From the NCBI GenBank assembly GCA_051530055.1, contig CM121342.1:11346001-11410000 (forward strand): a stretch of 64,000 bases of DNA, in the 5' to 3' direction. The DNA is from Neoechinorhynchus agilis (Eukaryota > Acanthocephala). A model generated the notes under the pieces. The model ran no database searches, was not told where the DNA came from, and saw nothing but the letters and a program-made list of their open reading frames with translations. Shown piece after piece: positions 53,299 to 64,000 of the stretch. The number at the start of each line of letters is the position of its first letter. Positions within the stretch are counted from its first letter, which is position 1. The position numbers were made by a program, and so were the translations under genes.

Positions 53299-54783
53299 TT
53301 TAAACGTGGATTTAAGCGCGCAAGGGACAAAAGCTTTGCTTTTGCGTTACATGCGAGATGAATCACCACTTTTTTTGTAACTATGAAAAGTAAGATTGCG
53401 AATTTTCATTCACATTTTTCCAAACGAATTATCAAGCCAATTCTCATAATCATTGCTATTATTGATAAGAAAATTAATTCAGCGTGATCGCTATGCAATT
53501 TTCACTATTTAAGCACAGATTTATCTACGCCCTAGCGGAGTGGGCCAAAGGCTGCTAACCTTTGAAATCACGATCTAATTCATAATTGTTTGTCCCGTTA
53601 ACATGCTTAAAATAATTAAACCCTGGGGAAGGTGGTCTTCATCCAGAGATACAAGTTCCATGCCAATTAAAGAAACAAACCTAGATCCTGAGTAGCCATT
53701 TCTAAACAAGTAATAAGTACTCAATTAACGAAAAGGCAACTGAAGTGTTTTGAATTACGAAATGCAGTTCGAATCGGTAGTGCGCACTTGCTAATGGTGG
53801 GAATTAACAAGAAATTCCCAAATTAAAGGCCGATCTTATTTTATAAACAATGGCCACGCCTAAACGCCCCTTTGAGCACCAAATTAATTTCTAATAATAA
53901 ATAAAGGAGAAAACCAGCAAAGTGCTGTGCAGTATCGAATTATATTTATATGAAAATTGGCAGGGTGGAAAATCACTTGTGAGAGAACCTAGGAAGAAGC
54001 TGGTTGTTTTTTCATCAAGTCGTAAATTTTTAAAAATTCGAACAATCAAAATTTCAAAATGTAATCCCAACAAAATTTGAAATAATTTGCGTTTATTAAC
54101 TTGCTTACGGTACGCAACCAATAATATTCCCATCTGACAATTTCATAGGAAGTACTATAAGAAACTTATAAATTTCATAGATCTTCAAAAAACAGAGTAA
54201 TAATTTTATCGCTTAATTTTAGCAATATTTTAGTATATAAGTTGAGGATTAAGCAGTTGCTCTCTGAAGCTTCGCATAATGTAAGGACGCAACTTTTTTC
54301 TATAATGTTTTGGCATTTGAATGCAAATTTAATAAACAAAGCAAACCAAAATATAAATTTTAAATATATTATTTAAAAAAATCATGACTTTTTATTTTGA
54401 TCAACACGCTGTAAAAAATTTTTGATAATCCAAATAATTTTATTTAAATGTAATATGCATCGGAAATTGATTATTTGTGAAAATTATAGACCGAGAAGCG
54501 ATTTTCGATTTAATAACTATAAGACAGGATTCACATAAAACGGCGCCGCATGTTAAGAACATCGATTACTTCTGTATCCGCTTAATTGGAGCTGAGAATA
54601 ATACGTTTTGAAGGCTTAGAATCTTCTATTTAAAATTAATTATATTTACAGAATAAAATTCTCTATTTGCTCTATTTGCTTTGTTAGTCTTATAACCTCG
54701 GGGAATCACATGCAACTGGGACAATAACTACGGAACATCAAGAGATGATTGAAGGACAAACGAAGATTTTTACATTTTACAAA
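53299..54783. other. Intergenic stretch between SLC7 and TFAP2
   Basis: No gene recognised. A tRNA-like word near 53535-53590 does not fold into a full cloverleaf that I can support. Confidence 0.5.
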
Positions 54784-56501
54784 TCACTCATGAATAAATG
54801 ATCTGTCTCCTTCTTCTGCCTGGACGATACGTTTTCTTTTTGGAGGTAAATTAACTCCATTATTGCCACAATCCTTTTGTTGATTCGTCCTTTTTGTGCC
54901 TTTGATCGTGATCGTCGTTTCCTCCAGATCTGAGAGGTAACCAATATATGCTTCCATCGCTGTAATCATTGCAGGAATTCCGAATCCATGTGTCATCATG
55001 CTAAACCTAGTCAAAGGTCTCTGAACGCTTTCTTCAAGAATTGGCATTTCATTTCTAATAGTTGTAGGTGAACGATCGTCATGAAGAAGCTGAAGAAAAT
55101 CTTCTGCAAATTTTTTAGCGACTTTTGTTTCTCGCATCACATTATCATTTGTTAAATTATCAGCGGAGCTTGGTTCATCAACCATCTTAGAATATTTCCT
55201 TTTGCGTAGGTATACGGCACAATCCTTTGTTGGGAATTCCGTCTTACAAATACTATCGAAATCTGAGGCCAATTGAAGGGCTTCACCTAATCTTTTAAAG
55301 GTTAAAATCAATATAATACAAGAAAATATAAAAACCTTCTACCATCGCCGTGAGAACAGTAATTGTCGTTGCTTTTCGTCTACCAGCCGGGAGTTTTACA
55401 CCAATGGATTCTAATCTTTGTCTAAGCAATTTTCCTCCATTTTTGGATTTAGCCCTTTTTTTAAAGTTTATGATGGTTCTTTTATTTTAAAATCAAGTAC
55501 CTTCTCAAAATACCGCCAAGGAGTGAAGCATTTAAACATTCGGGTTGAGAAATTCGCCTGTGAATTTCAGCTACGGATACTTTGTACTTGGACGTGGAAC
55601 TGAGCAGTGAAAGTCTTCCTGGAACACTACAAAAATAATCGGCAGAATATTCTGCAGTTTCAGGTGAGCATCTCTCCAACTTCGGAATAACCGTGGATTT
55701 ATTGATGACTACAAATATTCCTTAGGTTAGAATGGTAAATGGAAATACTTAGCTTACCAGTATTAGCGAACTGACCGGAGAAATAAGGGATATTATGATG
55801 AGTTAGATTGTCATTTGTCATACAGCCGTATTGTGCCACCTGAGTTGGCTAGATAAAACGAGGTTTTCGATGATTATAATCGGTATTTGGCAGATGATCG
55901 CTACTTACCATGTAACCTTGTGTAATACTTTGACTGGCTTCGAGGCAAAAAGACGGAGTGTTGGTTGTCGTGCGGGGGAAGCAGGTGTTCCCTCCTCCAT
56001 TTGCCTTATAGCAATCATCATAGCCAAAAACATTTCTCGTCATGGCTCCTGATGCCGCGAGGGCAGCGTTTCCATTAAGCACATTCGAATTGCCGGTTCC
56101 ACCTGTTCCGGGGGAATCATTATTGCAGCTACCGGCTAAATTCGCCGCGTTCCCCCTTGGCATCATGCCACCGCCGGAAGGGTTACCAGGACCATATAAA
56201 AGATAATTCGTCGAGTTCCTAACAGATCCTGCTAAAGTAGCTACATTGGGAGTTATCGTGTTTTATTAACAACCCTTCCGAAATTACCTCCGACGCAGCT
56301 TGCTTGCTGTCTGGCCAACGCTATTCGATTGTCGACATGTTGTGCCGAATTATAAATTAGCCTTTGCTGTTGAAGTTGGTATTGATAATCTGCGGATAAC
56401 TGAGTCGGCTCAAAATAATAAGTATTCGACGGATGTGCCGATCCATTCTGAACTGCCATCGATTCATAGTGATGATCTCCTAACGTCGGTGGTTCGTACA
56501 T
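54784..56501 (-). CDS. TFAP2: Transcription factor AP-2
   Basis: A multi-exon minus-strand gene; the first visible start is the ATG complement at 56501 ([15 protein letters not shown]), though an earlier exon may exist. Exon pieces: Gln/Tyr-rich activation region; a Gly/Asn/Ser-rich exon (about 55910-56220); [15 protein letters not shown]; then the AP-2 domain: [142 protein letters not shown]. The basic DNA-binding region and helix-span-helix dimer part are both present. AP-2 factors control ectoderm, neural and germ-line genes in animals. The C-terminus ends with a KRKR-type basic patch. Introns are about 45 to 100 nt. Confidence 0.92.
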
Positions 56502-58380
56502 GTTATATCTTAAAATAGGAAACAAAATTTAAAAAAATTAGGAATAAAAATGATTTATTACTCCTCCATTTTTTATAATTGCAATCTGTAACCTTGTTGG
56601 TTTAATTTCTGGTTGCAAGACCTACCCCTCAGGTTTCGTTAGTTCTTTTCATCAAATGTTTGGTGATAGAAAGAGAGGAAATCATCTCTATCTTTGCCCG
56701 AAAACAGTTGCTGCTACGGGTGACACACACTTTAGAAAGTATTCAACGTAGCAAATGGCAATCGAGACCGCTTGCAGCATCGCTCCGGCAAAATCTTGAT
56801 GCTTGTAGCAGAACCGCCTGCCAGACAATGCAATATATATGTGTGTGTGCGCGTTAGGCGGATTCAGGGAGCGAAAGAGATGGAAGTTAAGTAGTCATGG
56901 AAGCATCGTATCCAAAAGTACATTATGTCGTTGGGAAACTAGCGAATCGGCATCGCCTCCAGCCATCTATCAACACGTGCTTGTTATCTTTCCTAAAAGC
57001 CTCTTCCATCTCAGCATCTAAAACAACTGCATATATAAGGGCAGCCAATCAGAATTGTTGCACACGCATTTTATTGCACTCGGTGCACATTACTGAATCA
57101 ATGAAGCAAATTCTATTAGGATTAGGGCGTCTAAAATCTCATTGCATATGAAATCAGCCAAGGGTGACCTCGTGTATGCGAAACTGTTTATTTCTTCAAT
57201 TTAAGCCGATAGAAAATTTGAGGTGATGTTCGTGAGATGTTTAAATTATTTTTCTCGAATCGATTTTAAAACGACAGCAAATTACGTTGCAGCAATGAAT
57301 ATTTCCCCAGTAGATTGCAGTTATTCAAATAGGAAATGATTTGTTTCAGTCTGTTTGAGCAATTTCTCGCGTATGTTTGAATAAGATTTTTGATAGAGAC
57401 AATCTAATTATTAAAGCGCTAGAAACATGAAGCAAAGCCAGCGAATGTATATTGACCAGATGATTCGATTTTTTGTTGCTTAATTGTCATTAAAGTCGAA
57501 TTTCCGTTGCGCATTATAGTTAAAAAATTTGGTTGCATACGAACATTACCGAAAGGACATTGATTTGCCAGCTTAAAACCTTTTTGGTAAGTGATCGCCA
57601 TTTATGTTTGAAAGCTGTCTAGACGTGTTTTTCAACTTCTTCACAATAAACGCCAACCACTTCCGATCGCTTAGCGCCTCTCAGCTCTGGACAATTTTTA
57701 GACTTTAAAATTTTGAAATTCGAGCTATTTGAGATGCTTATCAAATAAAGACGCTGCGGCCTTGTCTACTCATTTAGGTGTAGAGATTAACATATGTGTC
57801 CGGCTAATAATTGAAAGCAAGCGAAACTGATATTTAATACTACAAAGATACCCATATCGTTGCTAGTTTGAAAAGACCGCTTTTTCTTATTCTCAGCTAG
57901 ATCATTATTAAACATCTCTTATCATGTTAATCGAGATATGAGCAAGTCCATTGTACCAAGCAATTGGCAAACTCGTCTGTTTTACGAAACCAACAACCGT
58001 GAAACAACCTCAAACAACATACTTTGATTTTTTTGGAACCGAAATTATTTTGTTTTGTTCTCTGATTTTCAAAAAGAAGCCCGCAATCTACCTCATATGA
58101 AAAAATTAGCTGTAAATAAAATTATGGATTACTATCAATTAGAAAGATTGAAACTTCTGATCACTTATGGTGGGAAAACGTTTCTTTTTTCTGATCTAAT
58201 ATCAAAAGTGTATTCTCAATACGAATGATATACTTAAATGCAATAAGAATAAAATTGATAATTTTTAAAACACTAAAACACATACTTGCTAAAAGAATTT
58301 ATCATTGAACCTGCTACATAAAACTGAAAACGTTTACTATTTAATCATATCGAGAAAATCCATCGGGATGGTAAATTTGC

Positions 58381-58540
58381 ACTTGTGGTAAAGATAATCC
58401 CGGTTAGAAATCATTTTATTGTAATGAAATATTTCGCGAGGAAACCTCGTATCATCAAACACTATAAATTAATCTAATCGATTTCGCGAGGAAACCTTAC
58501 CAATAAAATGATTTCTAACCAGAATTATCTTCACTACAAG
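58381..58540. repeat. Foldback, relative of 29244-29406
   Basis: Outer arms (ACTTGTGGTAAAGATAAT...GGTTAGAAATCATTTTATT and its reverse complement ending at 58540) pair over about 40 bp. The inner parts are not inverted: TTTCGCGAGGAAACCT occurs twice in the same direction (about 58430 and 58480). Confidence 0.8.
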
Positions 58541-60039
58541 TCAAAGTTTACTATTTAATTACTTTAAAATAATTTTTAAAATTTTCAGATTTTTTTTAAA
58601 CTTCGCCGGAAACGCACTTGTAAGATCGCTCCCAAGTGCGCACCGCACTGAGGGGCATAAAGTGCCAATAAAATTTCAAACAAAATTTTAACAGATTCTC
58701 ATACTTAATTAACTCACATGTTTACTATTTTTAAAATATCTAAATAGTTCAGTAGAAATATTTTACATAAATGTTTATAGACAAAAATCGGTCAGTTCGC
58801 ACCTAAAAAAGAAATATTTGTTTCAAGCAGAATTTTTGACATTGACTGCGTACACAAATCGGAAAAATTACGATGGGAAATAGGAATGCCATGCAGCTGA
58901 ATATTTTCGCCATTTTTCGTATAATCATAGTTTAAGACTGCGGTTTGACGTCCGCGAATTCTGATTGGCTGTTATATGATCGAAAACAAACATGAAATGT
59001 TAGACCAATTTTTTAATGTGTTAACGAGTTTATTTTCAACAATTGCTTAAAATTTTGTAAAAGTTCGTAATGAAAATTGCCCACCCGTTTTTTACAAGAT
59101 TGCACGTTTGAATGCTCCAAATTAAAAACATTGACTTAACACAAAAATGCGAACAATCTATAAAGTATCGATTAATATTTTAGCGTGCTTTGATATTTGT
59201 AGAAATAATGGGACAATTTCGAAAAATTTCAAGTCGAAATCTCAATGTATTGTAGGATTTTCATCGTTGTTAATAAAATATTGGGATGTTTTCGTAAGCT
59301 GTAGTGCATTCTGCAAGCTCCCAACAACGTTAGTTTTACTGTAATACCTTAACAAATAATACAATATAATTAACATATTAAAGCAATATTCATACTTCAA
59401 TTGTATTTGGATTGGTACCGAATACAGTTTTGATAGTGATTACGTTTAGGCCGCAACTCTCCTAAATGCCCCAAGGATGGTCTCGATTGGTGCGGGATGA
59501 TTTTGTTGTATGTGCCTCGCGTCTTCAATAAAAATTATAAACTGAAATTCCGATCGAGATTTTAGAAAATACTTTTAAAGACTGTATTAAACGTAATGTT
59601 TTAAGATAAAACTTTATTACTGACTTCGCTCTTCATATGTATATTCCCCGAGAGGCATTCTTATACAAGGAAACCCAGTTAAACCATAGTTTGATCATTG
59701 ATGGAAAAGTATGTTTTTAGCTATGTAAATTCGTGAATAGTCCAAAAAAGATCTGATACTCGCTAAAGAAATAGACAAAAAAAACCTAAAATTTTCCAAC
59801 GAAACTAACAATTTGAATAAGCCGCTGTTCATTTAATATAATCCCTTGAGTTAGAATTATTGATTTTAACTGATCTAAATCATATATTTTTTAGAAGCAA
59901 AAGCTAAATGTTGAAGATTCGACAGGGTGAGTCTTAATGGCGGTATAACCCAATATTTACAAAATATCATAGAGAATTGTCATCGGGGTGAATTTGATTC
60001 GACATCGCCAAACTCGAATTTACTAAATACGACTGAAAA

Positions 60040-60120
60040 AGGCCAAGGAAAATTATCAGCCGTGAAAAAGGCCACACATTGATACTTAATAAAAGTTACC
60101 GGCTGGCTAGTCTTCAAAAA
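60040..60120 (+). repeat. SINE 3' tail fragment
   Basis: CAAGGAAAATTATCAGCCGT, AAAAAGGCCACACATTGATA and TTACCGGCTGGCTAGTCTTC match the tail of the full copy just downstream. Confidence 0.85.
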
Positions 60121-60169
60121 ATAGAAAAATTCAATGGCCTTTAATTAACAAATCAAAACTGGCAGAATT

Positions 60170-60520
60170 TGTACATTCCGCAGTTATTTCGAAGTGCTCA
60201 AGTGGACTAATGTCCTTGATCCCAGTTAAGGGTCAACTGGTTCCAATCCGTTACCGCCAATGACGCACAACCAAAGGAGACGAAATACCACTAAAGGTTG
60301 GAAACTCACGGATGGGTCTCGCCTCCTGGAGGTATCTGAGGATCCGGAGGAATTTACAAACTCTTTACCGTATGCATCAGAGTCTAAGTGATTCAATCAC
60401 TTATCTGATGCATGAGATCCGTGGGCTGTGTGCCCAAGGAAAATTATCAGCCATGGAAAAGGCCACACGTCATATAGACACTTAATAAAAAAAGTTACGG
60501 GCTGGCCAGACTTCAAAAAA
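60170..60520 (+). repeat. tRNA-derived SINE, most complete copy
   Basis: Head with A-box-like TGCTCAAGTGGAC and B box GGTTCCAATCC; body CGAAATACCACTAAAGG, CTGAGGATCCGGAGGAAT; hairpin TGCATCAGA/TCTGATGCA enclosing AAGTGATTCAATCACTT; tail GGGCTGTGTGCCCAAGGAAA, ATTATCAGCCATGGAAAAGG and GGGCTGGCCAGACTTCAAAA. Total about 350 bp. The head suggests origin from a Ser/Leu-type tRNA, and transcription by RNA polymerase III is expected from the boxes. Confidence 0.88.
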
Positions 60521-60740
60521 GCTTGTTTTGTTTATAAAATAATGCATCAAACAACGATTTTGGAATCATAATCATTTTTCTGCAAACAATCTAAAGAGCG
60601 CTTTGCATTGAAATGATCTAATATTTCTGAAGTTTATTTATCGACCAGCGTCATCAATGATTATGCATTCATTTAAACTAAAACTGCAAAAGTTTTTTGC
60701 TTGTGGATGACCACATAAAGATATAATCGCATTTTAGGCC

Positions 60741-62072
60741 ATATCAGATTTAGTTTCGCGGACATAGTCGGCGGGATTTCTGCATAGCACTTTCACCTTC
60801 ATCTAACGCGGTAGGACGAAGAGGACACATGAGAATTGGATTTTTAGATCAACATTCGAGTTTGAAGCAAAATTCAATTTTGTTCATTTCAGTATCAAAA
60901 GCTAGCGAATAGGGGCTTAAAGAAAAATCAAGAAAAGGCGAACATTGGATTAGATTCAGCAAAATAATTTTGAGGATAAAAGTTCTTCGGAACATACTCG
61001 TGTTTAAAAAAGTGTTGAGGCATTAAAATTTTACCTGAGACACGATTTCTACACACAAAAAAGAATTTTAAAAGGCTTAAGTGCGAATCGGTTTAGAAAA
61101 ACGGCTGTTTCTGACCACACTTCAAAGAGTCAAAAATCAACGAATCTTCTTTTGTGATTGGAAGTCATTCACAAATCTTTGTACGTCCACTCGGGAACCT
61201 CGAAGACGATACTTTTTCCGGTGATTGATTTATAAAGACTTTTGAGACATTCGCTTCGGTCTTCGACGTTTGGCAGTCTATCCAAATGGATTTTGATCAA
61301 TCGGGATCCATCCTGGCGAATGCGAGTTCGTTTCCCGACAATCTCACACGGATGCACAATCTCGTCCAGCCAAGATTTATGAACGGCCGTTAAAGTACGG
61401 TTTTCCGGACGACGTTGTTTAGGTTGGAATTTCATTTTTCTTGATGGTTTTGGTAGAATCCGTCTCTTGGCTAAAATCACAACAAACATTCCTGGCATTT
61501 TCTTTTCCAATTCCTCGACGAGCCGAGTTTGGATCTGCTGAAACTTTTTTAAAAGTGGAACGGGAACGTACAAAACGAGAGCTTTCTTGCCTTTGGCATA
61601 CGAAATCTCTTTAGCGCCACAAGCGTAGAGATCTTTCAGACGTTTAAGGTCGCTCTGATCAGCTTCGATTTCTGCCAAATATCGAGCTACTTGCAATTCC
61701 AAATCGTTAAGACTTGCATTGGTCGGTTTCAACATTTTCGGATGAAGGCGAATGGCGACCGGCTCGGGTTTCAATGGAGTTTTCAAAACGGCCGCTTTAG
61801 CCTTTTTCGTACTCTGAGCCTTAGTTTTCGCGGATAAATCAACCGGCAAAATTTTGGATTTTGCTTGAACTTTTGCCGCCTTTGCCGGAACATTTTCTGT
61901 TACTTTCGCTGGAACTTCCTTTGGCGGACTTTTGACAACTTTCCGTTTAGCTGGCACTTTTCGATCCGATTTTGGAGCCATTTTGATTCCTAGAGAAATC
62001 TCACTTGCAAGAATCTTCGAGAGCAGCTCGTAGTGGTCCCGCACGAAAGAATGTGGAAATATGCAAGGCTGA
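60741..62072. repeat. Segmental inverted duplication, copy 2 (1332 bp)
   Basis: Reverse copy of 46636-47967. The left end at 60741 cuts DCAF13 after about 20 codons; the right end at 62072 lies 91 bp upstream of the eS7 start. No target-site duplication or terminal repeat was noticed at either edge. Confidence 0.93.
61169..61981 (-). CDS. RPS7: 40S ribosomal protein eS7, copy 2
   Basis: A full 270-residue frame with the same start and stop as copy 1. Differences seen: Gln to Arg in PAKRKV, Lys to Asn in TENVPAK, Ala to Val in PEPVAIR, Ala to Thr in KPTNAS, Tyr to His in DEIVHPCE, plus at least one silent change (CCG to CCA in KKMPGMF). It keeps 91 bp of upstream DNA, so it may be expressed. 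Most replacements fall in the tail, one in the eS7 core. Both copies look functional. Confidence 0.9.
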   Translation of the reverse strand: MAPKSDRKVPAKRKVVKSPPKEVPAKVTENVPAKAAKVQAKSKILPVDLSAKTKAQSTKKAKAAVLKTPLKPEPVAIRLHPKMLKPTNASLNDLELQVARYLAEIEADQSDLKRLKDLYACGAKEISYAKGKKALVLYVPVPLLKKFQQIQTRLVEELEKKMPGMFVVILAKRRILPKPSRKMKFQPKQRRPENRTLTAVHKSWLDEIVHPCEIVGKRTRIRQDGSRLIKIHLDRLPNVEDRSECLKSLYKSITGKSIVFEVPEWTYKDL

Positions 62073-62649
62073 ACTTTTTAATCTTATCATTTTAATTGCA
62101 TTTAATTTCGTCTCATGAGAAAGCGTGCAGTCTATTTCATCATTGTTCGTATTTATACCTAAATTACCTTGGAAACGGTCGCAACTATTAAAAAAGAGTC
62201 TTGTTTTCGTAGAAAAATTGTAAAATTTAACAAAAAATTAATATTTTCTCTATGCGGCAAGAATTTCCCTCATCGAGATTTATTTACATGCAAATTTTCG
62301 AGGCCTCAAACTCCTTATCAAGCACCTAAAATCACATGTAGTAGCGGAGCTCATTTGATCCCTGGACGCGGGACCATCAATTTCCGAGGTGACCCTTCAC
62401 CCTATGCGCAACTGCTCCACGGAGGTTATTTGTCGGAAGGACAAGAGCGAAGTTGCTCTTGTTGCCTTCCATTGTCCTTTCTTCGCGTTGATGAGAAAGG
62501 CTTCCTTGATCAGCCTTCTTTGGAGCCCGTTCTTCACCATTCTCACTGTGATATCGGTTAGTTTCGACTACATCATAAATGTAATTATATTATCGATTAC
62601 GAACCGTTATCGTTCGTTGTACCATGAAACAAAAAAAAAATGCGCACCA

Positions 62650-64000
62650 ATGTTTTTGGCGGAGGGTGGCAAACGGCCACCCACTTCCCTGAGAATTCCC
62701 GTACCTCCGGAGGTCCGGAGTAGTATTCTCAAAGACATGAAGCGCGACAAACAGCCATCAATCACTGATTCAGGATCGAATCCCACTTCTCAGTTCCTGT
62801 TGGAAGGGTCCCTTTCTGATGAAATCCCCCAACAGCTGACATCTTCATTCAAAACTCAACGCGAGTACCTAGCCCTTCCGGTCAAGAGAAGGCCGTATAT
62901 ACTCACAATCAAGTCAAATCCGATTATGCCTAAGGACGTAATTTACAACCAAAGCGTTGCTCCGTGGACGCGCTCATTCCATAACGATGGAGTTAAACGA
63001 ATTGATCGTATTACTTATTTCGGAGGTATTCTGAGAGTGTACCTAACGGACAGTATTTGGTTATCCAACTTGAAGGACTTTGTTAAATCCAAGCTTCCCA
63101 CGGATGTCTTCTCGGTGGAAGAGATTACTCAAAGGGTACAGTTCATTTCTAACGGTCTACAGCCCAATTTAGCTGCTGAAGACAAAGTAGAGTTCGAAAA
63201 ACTTTTCAACGTGAAGATAAAATTTTTCCTCAACTCCAGAAGGTCTGGCACTCCTATATCGATAGCGATGGTGGAAGGATCCAGGCAAGTTAGGGATGAC
63301 CTCTGTAAAAAAATACACTGTGCCTTTAATTGTTTTGCGATTCGATTCACACAGAAATCGGGAAGCCATCAAGATGACTATATTTTTTCCTCACTGCAAC
63401 CTTTGCCACAAATGGGGACACTGGGCTCAACAATGTCCTAATTCGGAAACCCCGAAATGTGTTCACTGTGCTGAGACAGGTCATTCTGCTCAAAATTGCC
63501 CAAACAAGTCAATCAAAAGATGTGTCAATTGCAATGGACAACACTCTGTATTTTACAAAGGATGTCCTGAATTCAAGAAGTATTGGAATTGGGCTCAAAA
63601 CGGGCAGCCCTTTGCTAAAAAAAGCGATAGCGCCGGGTGGAGACCGGCTGTCGCAGCAAACTCGTTCGCAGTGCCTCTTCATAGAGCAACCCCCTTTTCA
63701 AAAGATAACGATCTTGAAGAGCTCGGACTCTAAAGACTCGCATCGCTTACCTCCATCGCAGTTGGTTACCATGGAAATTCTGGAGGAACGTTTAGAGGAG
63801 TCTTGTAACAAACTTCTAACGGTCATGCAGGCGCGCTTCACTGAGGCCATCGTGGCTTTTGAGAGGAAGCTGAGTACACTCATTGGGAACTTGGTCAATC
63901 TTCCTGATTTGATTTCATCGAGTTTACCTAGTCAACGTGGTGCAAAGCTAAAAAGAGCGAATGCGACGGAAAAAAACTCTCATGGGGCCAAGAAACTCAA
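62650..64000 (+). mobile_element. LINE ORF1 (CCHC zinc-knuckle protein), runs off the window
   Basis: From the ATG at 62650 a frame reads RIPVPPEVRSSILKDMKRDK, RRPYILTIKSNPIMPKDVIY, then an RRM-like stretch (FEKLFNVKIKFFLNSRRSGT, ISIAMVEGSRQVRDDLCKKI). Near 63370 the frame shifts, and the next frame carries three knuckles: CNLCHKWGHWAQQC, CVHCAETGHSAQNC and a CVNCNGQHSVFYKGC variant. After a second shift a coiled-coil-like end follows (MEILEERLEESCNKLL at 63771). This is the ORF1 layout of Jockey/CR1/R1-type LINEs. ORF2 would lie beyond 64000. Two frame changes suggest decay, unless they are assembly errors. Confidence 0.8.

Larger units (their letters stand above)
56526..60740. other. Long non-coding stretch
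   Basis: About 4.2 kb without a recognised gene. It holds the foldback at 58381-58540 and SINE pieces at about 60040-60120 and 60170-60520. The rest is AT-rich with short frames only; regulatory DNA for TFAP2 is possible but not shown. Confidence 0.55.

Noticed and set aside
53530-53595. tRNA-Ser-like word (AGCGGAGTGGGCCAAAGGCT)
   Set aside because: No matching B box at the right distance and no acceptor stem pairing; not a supported tRNA gene.
62169-62561. A 130-residue plus-strand frame before the LINE ORF1
   Set aside because: No motif and it overlaps the ORF1 frame in another register.

Overview
The window is nuclear DNA from an animal with a compact, AT-rich genome. The intact genes include bilaterian-type families (TFAP2, tetraspanin, SLC17 and SLC7 carriers, LAMTOR5, SRA1) and most are split by very short GT-AG introns. 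The introns I could place exactly are mostly 38 to 52 nt, with a few of about 170 to 220 nt. Several proteins are unusually short or divergent (a 347-residue alanyl-tRNA synthetase, a 336-residue GatA, an exosome-type RNase PH protein with a foreign-looking N-terminus). A fast-evolving, reduced animal, for example a parasite of orthonectid kind, would fit, but the species is inference.

Layout. 1-394 is the 5' end of U2AF1 (minus). 0.4-2.2 kb is repeats. 2.2-3.2 kb is GTF2E2. 3.2-5.4 kb holds a duplicated gene fragment, a hAT scrap and a CR1/Jockey-like LINE. 5.5-6.9 kb has a two-EF-hand protein and a Gly/Tyr/Pro repeat protein. 7-18.6 kb is a repeat-rich graveyard: PHD fragment, REL-endonuclease LINE, Penelope-like fragment, decayed proprotein convertase and a higher-order tandem repeat. 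20.5-28.9 kb is gene-dense: tetraspanin, PSMC5, two unidentified reading frames, mini-AlaRS and GatA. 29-30.4 kb is a cluster of foldback elements and a SINE. 31-41.3 kb holds SRA1, an RNase PH-family exosome-type gene, DDX47 and an SLC17 carrier. 42.5-45.9 kb holds three minus-strand LINE pieces. 46-56.5 kb is gene-dense: LAMTOR5, eS7, DCAF13, a neuronal-calcium-sensor-like half gene, an SLC7 carrier and TFAP2. 56.5-60.7 kb is non-coding apart from SINEs and a foldback. 60.7-62.1 kb is an inverted second copy of eS7. 62.6-64 kb is the ORF1 of another LINE.

Functional themes. Most host genes are housekeeping: splicing (U2AF1), transcription (GTF2E2), ribosome biogenesis (DDX47, DCAF13, eS7), RNA decay or processing (RNase PH protein), proteasome (PSMC5), lysosomal mTORC1 signalling (LAMTOR5) and organellar translation (AlaRS and GatA, about 1.2 kb apart and divergently transcribed). 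Nothing indicates operons.

The most interesting non-coding signals are dispersed repeats whose ends carry hammerhead-ribozyme-like cores, a tRNA-derived SINE whose copies keep a hairpin at one place while the stem sequence differs between copies, SINE and foldback inverted pairs, and a 1332-bp inverted duplication that created a second, apparently intact eS7 gene.
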